From Flavobacteriales bacterium ALC-1 (lineage in GTDB: Bacteria; Bacteroidota; Bacteroidia; Flavobacteriales; Flavobacteriaceae): 64,000 bases of DNA. The stretch spans positions 620,001 through 684,000 of the forward strand of contig ABHI01000003.1 in assembly GCA_000171875.1 (NCBI GenBank). The letters run 5' to 3'. Under the pieces are notes generated by a model. The model was not told the origin of the DNA. It ran no database searches and saw only the letters and a list, made by a program, of their open reading frames with translations. Made by a program: the position numbers and the translations under genes. Position 1 is the stretch's first letter. Every line of letters begins with the position of its first letter. This document shows positions 34,157 through 42,819 of this stretch, piece by piece.

Positions 34157-36073
34157 TTAGTTTTTACTATATGCTAAATAAAACGGATCAGCATTTTTAA
34201 TACAATTAATAATTTGTGCATCTGTCAATTTATAAATCTGTGCTATGGGCTGCATACTGGTTTCAAAATTTGGAATATTACCCTTATTAGCATTTATAAA
34301 TGTTTCTATAACATCCAATATCATTTTATTAGATTGACCCGTTGGTGACGATCCAATACCATTGAGCATATTTGATAACTCTAGTTTTGGTGATGCACTA
34401 AAAGCGATTTGAGATAGTCTCCCTCTATATTCTATTTTAGCAGAACCTAGAGCTCTGTAACCGTCTCCTAAAACCACACGATCTATAGAATGTCTCCCTT
34501 CATGGGCAAACATGGTGGCATTGTCTCTATACAATTCATACTGCTCAATAAATTTTAGTTGCAACGATATACCTTCAAAGCCATCAGCAACTAAACGTTT
34601 ATATAATGTATCTAAAGCATCTAGTTCTATCTTTTTTGCTACAGCAGATCTAATGATCTTAATATCGGTGTTTAAATCTGATGCAAATAAATTGTCTTCA
34701 ATGCTTTTCTCAATTTTAGACCGTTTTACAGTATCTGTAACACGTTCCCAAGCATCAATAGCTAAATAATTAAACATGCTTTTAATACGTAAAAAACCGC
34801 CACGCAAGGCATAACCTCCAGCTCCTCTATTTTCCCAAAACCAACTTGGGTAACCATTAGACACCATCTTATCTAATTCTGTAAAGGTAAAGTCAGCATT
34901 ATGCCCATACTGCTCAATGTTGCGAATGCGCTCATTAACAATATGTCCTAAGACCAATCCTGTTGTGCGCGATGCACTCGAAGTAGATATAAGATACATA
35001 CTACCAAACTTAGACCGAATACTATCTCTAAAAGTTCTAGTACTAAAAGTGTCTTGTTGTTTTTCATTTAGTGTTAATTGCTTAAATAATAATCGATTTT
35101 TTGAACGCAAAGCATTTATAAAGTCTTCTGAGCTGTTATTTTCAGTGCTTACTAATCGGTAATAAGTATTAGTAAGTGATTTAACATCATTTATATAGTT
35201 CGCATAAGCAACGATATGCTTTGTGTTAGAACTTGTTTCTGCTTCTTTTAACTTAAATAGTTTTGCTAATACTCTAGCATACTCATAAAAACGAGACTTA
35301 CCTAGCCCCTCTATAATTTGTTCTTGTTCTGAAGTTGTTAAAGGGCTATTGTTCCAGTTTGGTAATATTTGATTAAGCTGCTCTGCAGCAGGTTTTAAAT
35401 AAGCGTAAGCGCTATTTACATTAGTAAATCGGTTATAGGATAACCAGGTTTTCATTGCTGTGTCTCCATCCTTTAGCAATAAAGATATACCAAGTAAAAT
35501 ATTAGCTGCATTAACATGAGTTGGGTTAGTATACAAAACCTCTTTTAATATTAAACCAGCTTCACTTAACTTACTAATATCATGAGACTTATCTGTATTT
35601 ACCTGTGAGATAGCTTCATCTAATATTGCCTTGCAAAATTTATATTTTGAATAGTTTTTATCCGCTTTAGATTCCGATAATATTATGGCCTTTTGCCCTG
35701 CCTCAATTGCTTTAGCATAATTATTAGACTCCGCTTCTACTCTTAATAATTTTAACCAGGTTTCAGATCTGTAGTCACCAATGCTATCTGCTTTATGTAA
35801 AAGTGCTTTAGCTTCTTTATATTTATTATAGAATTTCCATTCTATAATAGCCAATTCCCTTAAGGCCTCACATTGGTCTTTTTTCGTCGCTTTTGGGTTT
35901 ATAACTACTTTTTGAAAAAGTTGCTTAGCATCTAATAGTTTTAGTGAGCCTTGTGCTTGAAAAGCAGCTTGTAGGTTAGGATCTTCTTTAGACGTTTGAG
36001 AGTACAAGACTTGTGATGCAACAAATACACACCCTATAATTGTAAGTTTTTGAATTAGTTTCAGCATAAACAC
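34157..36073 (-). CDS. Secreted zincin-like metallopeptidase with TPRs
   Basis: A 638-residue protein with a signal peptide (ends SQVLYSQ). Residues ~30-300 are TPR-like helices. The C-terminal region holds HEGRH at 524-528 in MFAHEGRHSIDRV, an HExxH zinc motif, with a likely third ligand Glu548 in KIEYRGRLSQI. The family is not named to my knowledge but the motif is clear. A palindromic operator with the same 14-base core as the BlaI promoter lies 20-50 bases upstream of the ATG, so it is a candidate target of the BlaI/M56-ankyrin system at 42820-46007. A second ATG at 36067 is also possible. Confidence 0.8.
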   Translation of the reverse strand: MFMLKLIQKLTIIGCVFVASQVLYSQTSKEDPNLQAAFQAQGSLKLLDAKQLFQKVVINPKATKKDQCEALRELAIIEWKFYNKYKEAKALLHKADSIGDYRSETWLKLLRVEAESNNYAKAIEAGQKAIILSESKADKNYSKYKFCKAILDEAISQVNTDKSHDISKLSEAGLILKEVLYTNPTHVNAANILLGISLLLKDGDTAMKTWLSYNRFTNVNSAYAYLKPAAEQLNQILPNWNNSPLTTSEQEQIIEGLGKSRFYEYARVLAKLFKLKEAETSSNTKHIVAYANYINDVKSLTNTYYRLVSTENNSSEDFINALRSKNRLLFKQLTLNEKQQDTFSTRTFRDSIRSKFGSMYLISTSSASRTTGLVLGHIVNERIRNIEQYGHNADFTFTELDKMVSNGYPSWFWENRGAGGYALRGGFLRIKSMFNYLAIDAWERVTDTVKRSKIEKSIEDNLFASDLNTDIKIIRSAVAKKIELDALDTLYKRLVADGFEGISLQLKFIEQYELYRDNATMFAHEGRHSIDRVVLGDGYRALGSAKIEYRGRLSQIAFSASPKLELSNMLNGIGSSPTGQSNKMILDVIETFINANKGNIPNFETSMQPIAQIYKLTDAQIINCIKNADPFYLAYSKN

Positions 36074-36092
36074 ATATAATTTATGCTAATAT

Positions 36093-36125
36093 AACTAAAA
36101 CTTTAGTTTAAACTAAATAATTAGT
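36093..36125. promoter_or_regulatory. Predicted BlaI-type operators upstream of the zincin gene
   Basis: ACTAAATAATTAGT at 36112-36125 is identical to the core of the second BlaI-promoter palindrome (46054-46067). Beside it, AACTAAAACTTTAGTT at 36093-36108 is a second, shorter-spaced palindrome. Two adjacent sites mirror the arrangement at the BlaI gene. Confidence 0.55.
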
Positions 36126-36773
36126 TTAAATATCTTTCTTGGCCACTAACATCCAAATAACCTTATCTGGATCGTTCTCCCAATTACCCAGATCATTGTT
36201 TTCGTAACGGATTGTATATCCTGCTTTCTCCAGTTCTTGTTTAACGTATTTAGTACTTAAACTATGGGCATCAGTTTGTTCATCTCGCGTTTTACCTATA
36301 ATACGCGACTTTAGTTTTTCTATAATTACAATCTGGCCACCCGATTTTAAAGCGGTTTTAACATGATCTAGAATGGTCATATAATCTGTCATTTCATGGT
36401 AAGTATCCATAATAATAACAGTGTCTAGTTGTCCTTTTGGGAGATTTGGATTATCATAATCTCCAACAATGGTTTTAATATTATTAAGGTCTCTATCTTT
36501 TGCAATTGCTTTTAAAGTTTCTAAGCGATCCGTACGAACATCTACAGCATACACCCTACCCTTTTTTCCAACTTCATTTGCTAAACGCACACTTAAATAA
36601 CCTTCATGACAACCAATATCTGCCACATCATCTCCTTTTTCTATACCAATAGCAGTAAATATAGTATCTAAAGCCATCCATGTATCACGCTCTTTCCAAT
36701 CGTTTTCTTCATATTGAGAAAAGCATTGTAATGGCAAACAGATAAGCACTAAGGCAATAAAAATTGTTTTCAT
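36126..36773 (-). CDS. Secreted SAM-dependent methyltransferase-like protein
   Basis: A 215-residue protein with a cleavable signal peptide (IFIALVLICLPLQCFSQ) in front of a class I methyltransferase fold: motif I VADIGCHEGYLSVRLA, the acidic end of strand 2 in YAVDVRTDRL, motif II-like TVIIMDTYHEM, and IVIIEKL. The export signal is odd, because S-adenosylmethionine is cytoplasmic; the family is seen in Bacteroidota and may have another ligand or role outside the cell. It lies 53 bases upstream of the zincin gene on the same strand, but the operators between them suggest that the latter has its own promoter. Confidence 0.82.
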   Translation of the reverse strand: MKTIFIALVLICLPLQCFSQYEENDWKERDTWMALDTIFTAIGIEKGDDVADIGCHEGYLSVRLANEVGKKGRVYAVDVRTDRLETLKAIAKDRDLNNIKTIVGDYDNPNLPKGQLDTVIIMDTYHEMTDYMTILDHVKTALKSGGQIVIIEKLKSRIIGKTRDEQTDAHSLSTKYVKQELEKAGYTIRYENNDLGNWENDPDKVIWMLVAKKDI

Positions 36774-36907
36774 AGCTACAAGTTAAACAACAAACACAAG
36801 CCTTAGATATTAATTAACACTATTTTATATACATTAATTAATCTTTAGATAAATATGCTTATTAGTCTATAAAATAGCACCAAAATGCATTATTTGCAGC
36901 CACAAAA

Positions 36908-36934
36908 AAAGCCCATCACACTGTGATGGGCTTT
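36908..36934 (-). terminator. Terminator of the cold shock gene
   Basis: AAAGCCCATCAC pairs with GTGATGGGCTTT (12-bp stem, 3-base loop); on the minus strand it is followed by a T run. It lies 25 bases beyond the stop of 36959-37150. Confidence 0.85.
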
Positions 36935-36958
36935 CATAACTTAGGTTAAGCGATATAT

Positions 36959-37150
36959 TTAGATAACTTTTACGTTTATGGCGTTTAATCCTTTTTTGCC
37001 TTCTGTAAGATCGTATTCTACGTTATCGCCTTCACGAATTTCGTCTACTAATCCAGAAATGTGAACAAAATGTTCTGTGTTTGAACCTTCTTCTGTAATA
37101 AATCCGAAGCCTTTAGCATCGTTGAAGAATTTTACTGTTCCTGTACTCAT
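36959..37150 (-). CDS. Cold shock protein, CspA family
   Basis: A 63-residue single cold-shock domain: TGTVKFFNDAKGFGFI carries RNP1 (KGFGFI) and EHFVHISGL is RNP2-like (FVHIS). Such proteins bind single-stranded RNA and DNA and melt RNA structure. It is monocistronic with its own terminator. The 244-base region upstream contains no gene and probably holds a long leader, common for cold shock mRNAs. A second, longer cold-shock protein is encoded at 60728-61183. Confidence 0.95.
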   Translation of the reverse strand: MSTGTVKFFNDAKGFGFITEEGSNTEHFVHISGLVDEIREGDNVEYDLTEGKKGLNAINVKVI

Positions 37151-37394
37151 TATATTATAATTTAATTATTAATTACAAAGTGTATTTCAACAATGATGCC
37201 ATAAATTATTTTATGCTAATCATCGGATTTTAGAGCTTTAATAAACACATAATCGATAAAAACCAGCTCTACAACAAACATGTTTGATGGCGAATTCTTT
37301 AGCCAATAACTTTGATAATAGATCCCCTCAATCTATCATACCAAATGAATTTTAATAGTGTTGAAATTTATTAGGTATTAAAAACCAAGTTATT

Positions 37395-37658
37395 ATGGAA
37401 ACAAAATTCTCTTTATTTAACCAGATTAATAGTCTATGCTACTGGTTACTAGTATCTAGCGATTATAGGACTTCAGTAAATTTGGATGCAGAAAATGACA
37501 CATACAGTGTTTGTATAACGCATGGTGGAGTTGAACTCTACTCTAACATTATCAGAGGTTTTAGCAAAAGAAATGAAAATTTCTTAGAACACGAATTAGA
37601 TGGTATGGTTGCTGGTTTATTACATTTAAAAGAAAATGTAACACAGAAATCAGCTTAA
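37395..37658 (+). CDS. Hypothetical 87-residue protein
   Basis: A small soluble protein (METKFSLFNQINSLCYWLLV at the start) with an A-rich leader before its ATG. It has a predicted helix-strand-strand-helix pattern (TYSVCITHGGVELYS, LEHELDGMVAGLLHLKE). I do not recognise it. It stands alone between the cold shock gene and the convergent lpxD, ending 11 bases from the lpxD stop. Confidence 0.6.
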   Translation: METKFSLFNQINSLCYWLLVSSDYRTSVNLDAENDTYSVCITHGGVELYSNIIRGFSKRNENFLEHELDGMVAGLLHLKENVTQKSA

Positions 37659-37669
37659 ATCATAAGCTT

Positions 37670-38659
37670 TTATCGTGCTAATTTACGTAGCGCAACCCAT
37701 TGTTTTAACATCTCTCTAGAATCTACTGCAGGATAACCCAATACGGTTTTCCCAGCTGGTACATCATTCATTACACCTGAACCTGCTCCAACAGTAGCGC
37801 CAGAATGAATCGTTGTATGGTCTTTTATAGACGCACTACCACCAATCATTACACCATCTCCTAAGGTTACAGAACCTGCTAGTCCAGAACTTCCTGCCAT
37901 AATACAAGAACGGCCTAACACGCAGTTATGAGCAATTTGCACGAGATTATCTATTTTGCAGCCATCCCCTAATATGGTTGAGCTAAATTTACCGCGATCT
38001 ACACAAGAATTGGCTCCTATTTCAACAGCATTACCAATCACCACATTACCGATGTGCGGAATTTTAACCAATCCTCTACCATCATCACTTGGTCGATAGC
38101 CAAAACCATCTGCTCCAATACTTACATTATTATGAAAAATACAATGACTTCCAATAACTGAACGCTCTCTAATGATAGTACCAGACCAAGCTGTGGTATA
38201 GTCACCAATAGTGGTGTCATCCATAACAGTAACATTAGGGTAAAGCGTTACATTATCTCCTAAAATAACATTTTTACCAACATAACAACCAGCTCCAACT
38301 CTACTCCCTTTGCCAATATTAGCGGTTTCATCAATTACTGCTGTAGGGTGAATTTCAGTTTCAAAATGTGGTGTTTCTGGCGTAAACGCTTCTAGCAATT
38401 TAGCCATGGCTAAATCTGCATTCTTAACTTTTATCAATACGCGGTTTTCACCTGGTTCAATATCTATATTGTCATTAACTATAGCCAAAGCCGCATTAGA
38501 GTCTGCCCAATGCTTAGCATATTTTCGGTTACCAATAAAAGTAGCTTGATTATTATTTGCTTTTTGAATTTGCTCTAATCCTGAGATATTCTGTGTCGTC
38601 TCTCCTACAATTTCGCCATTTAATAAGGCATTTATCTCTTGTATAGTAAATGATTTCAT
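37670..38659 (-). CDS. lpxD: UDP-3-O-acylglucosamine N-acyltransferase
   Basis: A 329-residue enzyme of lipid A synthesis that adds the second acyl chain from acyl-ACP to UDP-3-O-acylglucosamine. The N-terminal uridine-binding domain ([26 protein letters not shown]) is followed by a left-handed beta-helix of hexapeptide repeats (residues ~105-300) with the conserved [14 protein letters not shown] and the catalytic-His region [11 protein letters not shown]. The length is that of the family. Flavobacteria often carry one lpxD within the lpx-fabZ cluster; here it stands without lpx neighbours, so it may be a second, unlinked copy. Confidence 0.93.
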   Translation of the reverse strand: MKSFTIQEINALLNGEIVGETTQNISGLEQIQKANNNQATFIGNRKYAKHWADSNAALAIVNDNIDIEPGENRVLIKVKNADLAMAKLLEAFTPETPHFETEIHPTAVIDETANIGKGSRVGAGCYVGKNVILGDNVTLYPNVTVMDDTTIGDYTTAWSGTIIRERSVIGSHCIFHNNVSIGADGFGYRPSDDGRGLVKIPHIGNVVIGNAVEIGANSCVDRGKFSSTILGDGCKIDNLVQIAHNCVLGRSCIMAGSSGLAGSVTLGDGVMIGGSASIKDHTTIHSGATVGAGSGVMNDVPAGKTVLGYPAVDSREMLKQWVALRKLAR

Positions 38660-38761
38660 TAGTATAATATAGTCTGTTAATTAATTAGAGACCACAAGAT
38701 AATACTAAAATATGAAGTAGCTCTATTATGAGTTTCTTGTTCTCTTTATAGTTTATAGTTG

Positions 38762-39880
38762 TTACATCGTAATTTCTCGAAACGTAATCCCTAAGGCAGA
38801 CTGAATATCAATCACCTTCTGCATTTCACCAGGAATAATTAAGGCAATAGATTGTCCTGTTTTACCAGCTCTTGCTGTTCTACCACTACGATGTGTGTAA
38901 TAATCTAAGTGTTCTGGTAATTGATGATGTAATACAAAACTTAAATCACGTACATCAATACCTCTTGCTGACACATCAGTTGATACTAAAATTTGTAAAC
39001 TCTCATTCTTAAAAGCACGCATTACTTTATCACGTTCTTTTTGCTGCATATCGCCTTCTAGAGCTCCAACAGCAAAACCTTCGTGTTGCAGTTGTTGTGC
39101 TAAGGTTTTTGTACCCGCTTTTGTTCTACAAAATATAATACCTCTTTCGTCTTGGCGTTTCTCCAAAATTCGGATAACCATATTCAACTTATCCTTGATA
39201 TTAGTTTGAATATAATGATGTGAAATATTTTCGTTGACTAAAGCATTTTTATTTACCTCAACCCTAACAGCATCAGGGGACATGTAGTTCTTTATTATGC
39301 TTTTTATGTCATCTGGCATGGTTGCAGAAAACAACCAAGTGTTACGTTTTTTAGTATTGTATTTAAGGATTTTATTTAGGTCTTCTTTAAAACCCATACT
39401 TAGCATTTCGTCAGCTTCATCTAATACCAAAATTTTTACATTAGAAATATCCACTGCACCACGTTCTACCAAATCTAGTAAACGCCCAGGCGTAGCAACT
39501 ACAATATGTGTGGCTCTAGTTAAGGCCTTAATTTGTCGGTCCATTTTTTCACCACCATAAACTCCTTCAGCAAAAATCTTTCCGTCTATATACTTCGTAA
39601 ATCTAAACAGTTGTTTCTGTATCTGTTGAACCAATTCTCGTGTTGGAGCAATAATAAGAGCTTGAACTTCAGACTTATTTTTATCAATAGCATGTAATAC
39701 AGGTAGACCAAAAGCTGCAGTTTTCCCTGTACCTGTTTGAGCCAAGCCTATTAGATCTGTATTAGATTCCAATAAAATAGGAATTACAGTCTCCTGTATT
39801 TCAGTAGGATTTTTAATATTGAGCTCTTTTAATCCTTTTATATAAGACTTATGGATGCCTAATTCTGAAAATGTTGTCAT
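38762..39880 (-). CDS. DEAD-box RNA helicase
   Basis: A 372-residue helicase with Q motif (FSELGIHKSYIKGL...PTEIQ), motif I AQTGTGKTAAF, Ia PTRELV, II LDEAD, III FSATMP, IV RGIIFCRTK, V STDVSARGID and VI HRSGRTARAG. It ends just after the core, without the basic tail of RhlE or DeaD types, so it is a minimal helicase, perhaps in ribosome assembly or RNA decay. A good promoter precedes it at 39898-39926. It may be co-transcribed with nothing; lpxD lies 102 bases downstream on the same strand. Confidence 0.93.
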   Translation of the reverse strand: MTTFSELGIHKSYIKGLKELNIKNPTEIQETVIPILLESNTDLIGLAQTGTGKTAAFGLPVLHAIDKNKSEVQALIIAPTRELVQQIQKQLFRFTKYIDGKIFAEGVYGGEKMDRQIKALTRATHIVVATPGRLLDLVERGAVDISNVKILVLDEADEMLSMGFKEDLNKILKYNTKKRNTWLFSATMPDDIKSIIKNYMSPDAVRVEVNKNALVNENISHHYIQTNIKDKLNMVIRILEKRQDERGIIFCRTKAGTKTLAQQLQHEGFAVGALEGDMQQKERDKVMRAFKNESLQILVSTDVSARGIDVRDLSFVLHHQLPEHLDYYTHRSGRTARAGKTGQSIALIIPGEMQKVIDIQSALGITFREITM

Positions 39881-39897
39881 AATTATGAATTGAAGGA

Positions 39898-39926
39898 CAA
39901 AGGTAATTTGTACTTCTGATAAACAA
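39898..39926 (-). promoter_or_regulatory. Predicted promoter of the DEAD-box helicase
   Basis: On the minus strand, TTG at 39926-39924, 18 bases, then TACCTTTG at 39905-39898 (exact TAnnTTTG). The start of transcription is predicted near 39891, 11 bases before the ATG. Confidence 0.6.
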
Positions 39927-39979
39927 CAGAGAATAGTCGTAAAATGTCGGTTCTATTTATTATAACTTATTAATGTATA

Positions 39980-40576
39980 TTACTTAAATTCTGGTTTTAT
40001 AGGTTTTAACACCCCTGAATAATGCATAAAAGTTCTAAAAGTAGAGGTTACTTTTACAACTACCTTTTTATTTGGAAATACTTCAATGTTCACATCAAGA
40101 CCTTCAGATGATTGTTCTTTTTGCTGCGTTTTAAAATCAATCTCAAGTTTTCTTTTACTTTTATTTACTGTCTTCTTAAAATCTTCTGGAAATCCTTCAA
40201 AATGTATTGAACCATCCGAACCACTATAACGACCACCACTTAAGCGTCTCTCACCAAAAAATGATAAGTTACCACTTACGGAATCAGTTGTAATGGTAAT
40301 AAAATTATCATCCCCTCTAACATCTATCCTACCAGCATTATTGCCCGTATTTCGCAAAAGTAAAGCATTTAACACTTGCGTTGTTGCTCCAGTGGTAAAT
40401 GGAAACGCCACTTCTATGTCTATATAATAGGCGCTATTATTCATAAGAGCTTCTAGCGAAGCAATTTCAGTCGAATTTGTATTGTTAATGTCGCTGGATT
40501 TACAATTCCATAATAGCGTGGCAATTACAAAACAAAATAATAATCTTAGTCTCGTGTAAATTAATTTATGAACCAT
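39980..40576 (-). CDS. DUF4251 family lipoprotein
   Basis: A 198-residue protein read from ATG 40576, where a lipoprotein signal begins (LLFCFVIATLLWNCKSS, Cys ~26). The body fits DUF4251: FTTGATTQVLNALLL, DDNFITITTDSVSGNLSFFG, GGRYSGSDGSIHFEGFPEDF and the end FRTFMHYSGVLKPI. The family is periplasmic or outer-membrane in Bacteroidota, with a predicted beta-sandwich and unknown role. A start at 40597 would add seven residues before the basic region and is less likely. Confidence 0.85.
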   Translation of the reverse strand: MVHKLIYTRLRLLFCFVIATLLWNCKSSDINNTNSTEIASLEALMNNSAYYIDIEVAFPFTTGATTQVLNALLLRNTGNNAGRIDVRGDDNFITITTDSVSGNLSFFGERRLSGGRYSGSDGSIHFEGFPEDFKKTVNKSKRKLEIDFKTQQKEQSSEGLDVNIEVFPNKKVVVKVTSTFRTFMHYSGVLKPIKPEFK

Positions 40577-40648
40577 AATAATGTAAGATACTATCAAAAG
40601 GTTTAAATAACAACTACATTAACAGTCTTTTAAAGTATGAAGCAGTAG

Positions 40649-42709
40649 CTATAGCCTCTTTAAGGCTGCTAATCCCGTTTCACTCTCAGGGTTCAACGCT
40701 ACAGACTTTTTATAATTTAATTTAGCGCTTGCCTTATCTCCAATTCCTAAATAAGCTTCTGCCAAACTATCATAAACATTCCATGATTCTGGAAATGCAG
40801 AAACATTCATTTCAAAAACAGCAATCGCTTCTTTTGTTTTACCAGATTGCAAATACAAATAACCAAGACCATTAATCTCATTCTCGTCTAAGATATAGGA
40901 GTCACTGTCTTTAAAACTGTTGAATTGTTTTTGTCCAGCAACAATACCATCGTCCAAAATTTCCATATATACTGACAATCCCAAGTATGTTTTAGCTTCT
41001 GGAAAATTAGAAGTACAAAAATCATAATACGTTTTAAGCACTTCAAAATTTCCACCCCTAATCATTTCATAGCAAGAATTGGTAATAGTAACTCCGTTTA
41101 TTTGAAAAGTTTTATCAGGAAATTCGGTTTTAAAAATATGGTAAGCAGCTATAGCTTCTTTGGTCTTACCTCCAGAAAACAATTCTCTTACTGTGTTTTT
41201 TAATTCACTAACTTTTACTTCAGGATAGTTTTTGTCTAATTTTGCTTTATAGAACCAAGATCTCCCTGAATCTACACCTTCTTCTAATAAAACAGATCTT
41301 AGCTCATGCCCTATTGACTTTGCTGGCTTAAATTCTATCCCATCTTTAATAATAGTTTTATCTGAAAGTACGTTATGTATCGCTTCAAAAGGGTTTTTAT
41401 CAAATAAAATAAAATCTGCAAATTTACCTACTTCAATTGAACCACGTTTGTCATCTAATTGCATAGCTTCATAACCATTTAGAGTTGCAATTTGTAAAAT
41501 ATCACCCGTAGAAAATCCAGCTTTTTTAAAGAGCATTAGTTCTGATAAGAATGCACGACCCCCAAAACGACAGTCAGTTCCAATACGTAATTTTACACCT
41601 TTATCGTGGGCAACCTTCATATAAGTCATAAAAGATTCAAAAGCGGCATCTAATTGCTTTTGCTGTTCTGCGTTATAATTTACCATGGGTGACTTTCTAA
41701 TAGGAAAGTATTCAAACGAGGTAAAGAAATCTGATTGACCAGCTGATGATGCTACAACATTTAGAGCAGAACTTAATGTCACTCCTTCCTTAGCCATTTT
41801 ATCGAATAAGGCCATTAAACGCTTTTCATATTCTGGATTAGACTTTATATAACCAAAGAAGTACACCATTTGAGCAGCAAATTCGTCTATACTAGAATTC
41901 ATCTTTATCTCATACATCTCATTCATTTTTGGCCAATGCTCATCGTAATTTAAAATGCTTGGTGTTAGTGTGAAAAAATGTTCAAAATTATGGACACCAA
42001 AATCAATCCCTTCAGAGATTGTAACTCTATTATTATCCACATGCGAATTAATAATTATCCCTTGCTTTTTGGCTTCATCTGCCATGGCTTCATAATCTGG
42101 TTTCTTAAGCTTGCTGTAGAGTTTCATATATTTTAAACCTCTTGACGCATACTCACGAACTTTCTCTCTCCCATTTTCTGGATTCATAACTTCAATATGA
42201 TGTGCTGGCTGTCGTCTATCTTCATCAGAAACCATAGAACCACCACATATAAAAATATTTGGGTGATTTGCACTTGGATTTTTTTGCCAGTTTAAAGTCA
42301 CATCTATCCAAGGTTCTGGTTGTCCCATGTCAATAATTGTAGTCACACCATAATTAAGATAATGCTGTGCTTGTAAGTCGCGTAACATGCTTAAACCATC
42401 ATCTTCTTTATAGTCCTCTGGAGATGCCGCATCTGCTCCATAGTTACCAACTGTATGCACATGCGTATCTATAAATCCTGGGATTAATAACCTATTGTTA
42501 CCTTCTATGGTTTTATGAGCACTAAAATCTAATTTAGAATCTATAATTGCAGCTATAGTATCAGCATTTACTAATACAGTTTTATTGCTAATAACATTGG
42601 TGGTTTTACTATCAAAAATCTGAACATTTGTAATTGCTAAATCATATGTGTTTTGATTACAGCTAAAACAAAATATAGCCCATAATAGTAGTATATATGT
42701 ATGTTTCAT
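40649..42709 (-). CDS. Lipoprotein amidohydrolase with C-terminal TPRs
   Basis: A 686-residue protein: lipoprotein signal (LLLWAIFCFSC, Cys ~17), then a metal-dependent amidohydrolase (residues ~25-445) with GFIDTHVHTVG (HxH), the Lys region YMKLYSKLKKP, His in INSHVDNNRV and GVHNFEHFF, Asp in LRIGTDCRFGG, and a terminal EVGKFADFILFDKNPF. The last ~200 residues are TPRs (NGLGYLYLQSGKTKEAIAVF, YDSLAEAYLGIGDKASAKLN). It resembles imidazolonepropionase-like peptidases and prolidases of Flavobacteria; the substrate is unknown. A hairpin lies just upstream of its start, between it and the M56-ankyrin gene. Confidence 0.87.
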   Translation of the reverse strand: MKHTYILLLWAIFCFSCNQNTYDLAITNVQIFDSKTTNVISNKTVLVNADTIAAIIDSKLDFSAHKTIEGNNRLLIPGFIDTHVHTVGNYGADAASPEDYKEDDGLSMLRDLQAQHYLNYGVTTIIDMGQPEPWIDVTLNWQKNPSANHPNIFICGGSMVSDEDRRQPAHHIEVMNPENGREKVREYASRGLKYMKLYSKLKKPDYEAMADEAKKQGIIINSHVDNNRVTISEGIDFGVHNFEHFFTLTPSILNYDEHWPKMNEMYEIKMNSSIDEFAAQMVYFFGYIKSNPEYEKRLMALFDKMAKEGVTLSSALNVVASSAGQSDFFTSFEYFPIRKSPMVNYNAEQQKQLDAAFESFMTYMKVAHDKGVKLRIGTDCRFGGRAFLSELMLFKKAGFSTGDILQIATLNGYEAMQLDDKRGSIEVGKFADFILFDKNPFEAIHNVLSDKTIIKDGIEFKPAKSIGHELRSVLLEEGVDSGRSWFYKAKLDKNYPEVKVSELKNTVRELFSGGKTKEAIAAYHIFKTEFPDKTFQINGVTITNSCYEMIRGGNFEVLKTYYDFCTSNFPEAKTYLGLSVYMEILDDGIVAGQKQFNSFKDSDSYILDENEINGLGYLYLQSGKTKEAIAVFEMNVSAFPESWNVYDSLAEAYLGIGDKASAKLNYKKSVALNPESETGLAALKRL

Positions 42710-42724
42710 TTTGAAGAGTTTATA

Positions 42725-42758
42725 ACAATGCTACCTCAATGAATTAAGGTAGCATTGT
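42725..42758. terminator. Hairpin between the M56-ankyrin and amidohydrolase genes
   Basis: ACAATGCTACCT pairs with AGGTAGCATTGT (12-bp stem, 10-base loop). No T run follows on the minus strand, so it may be a processing or attenuation site rather than a simple terminator. Confidence 0.5.
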
Positions 42759-42819
42759 GATTTAGATACTGAAACAAGTTCAGTACAGATTGATTGATGA
42801 AATTTAAGTTTACAAAATA

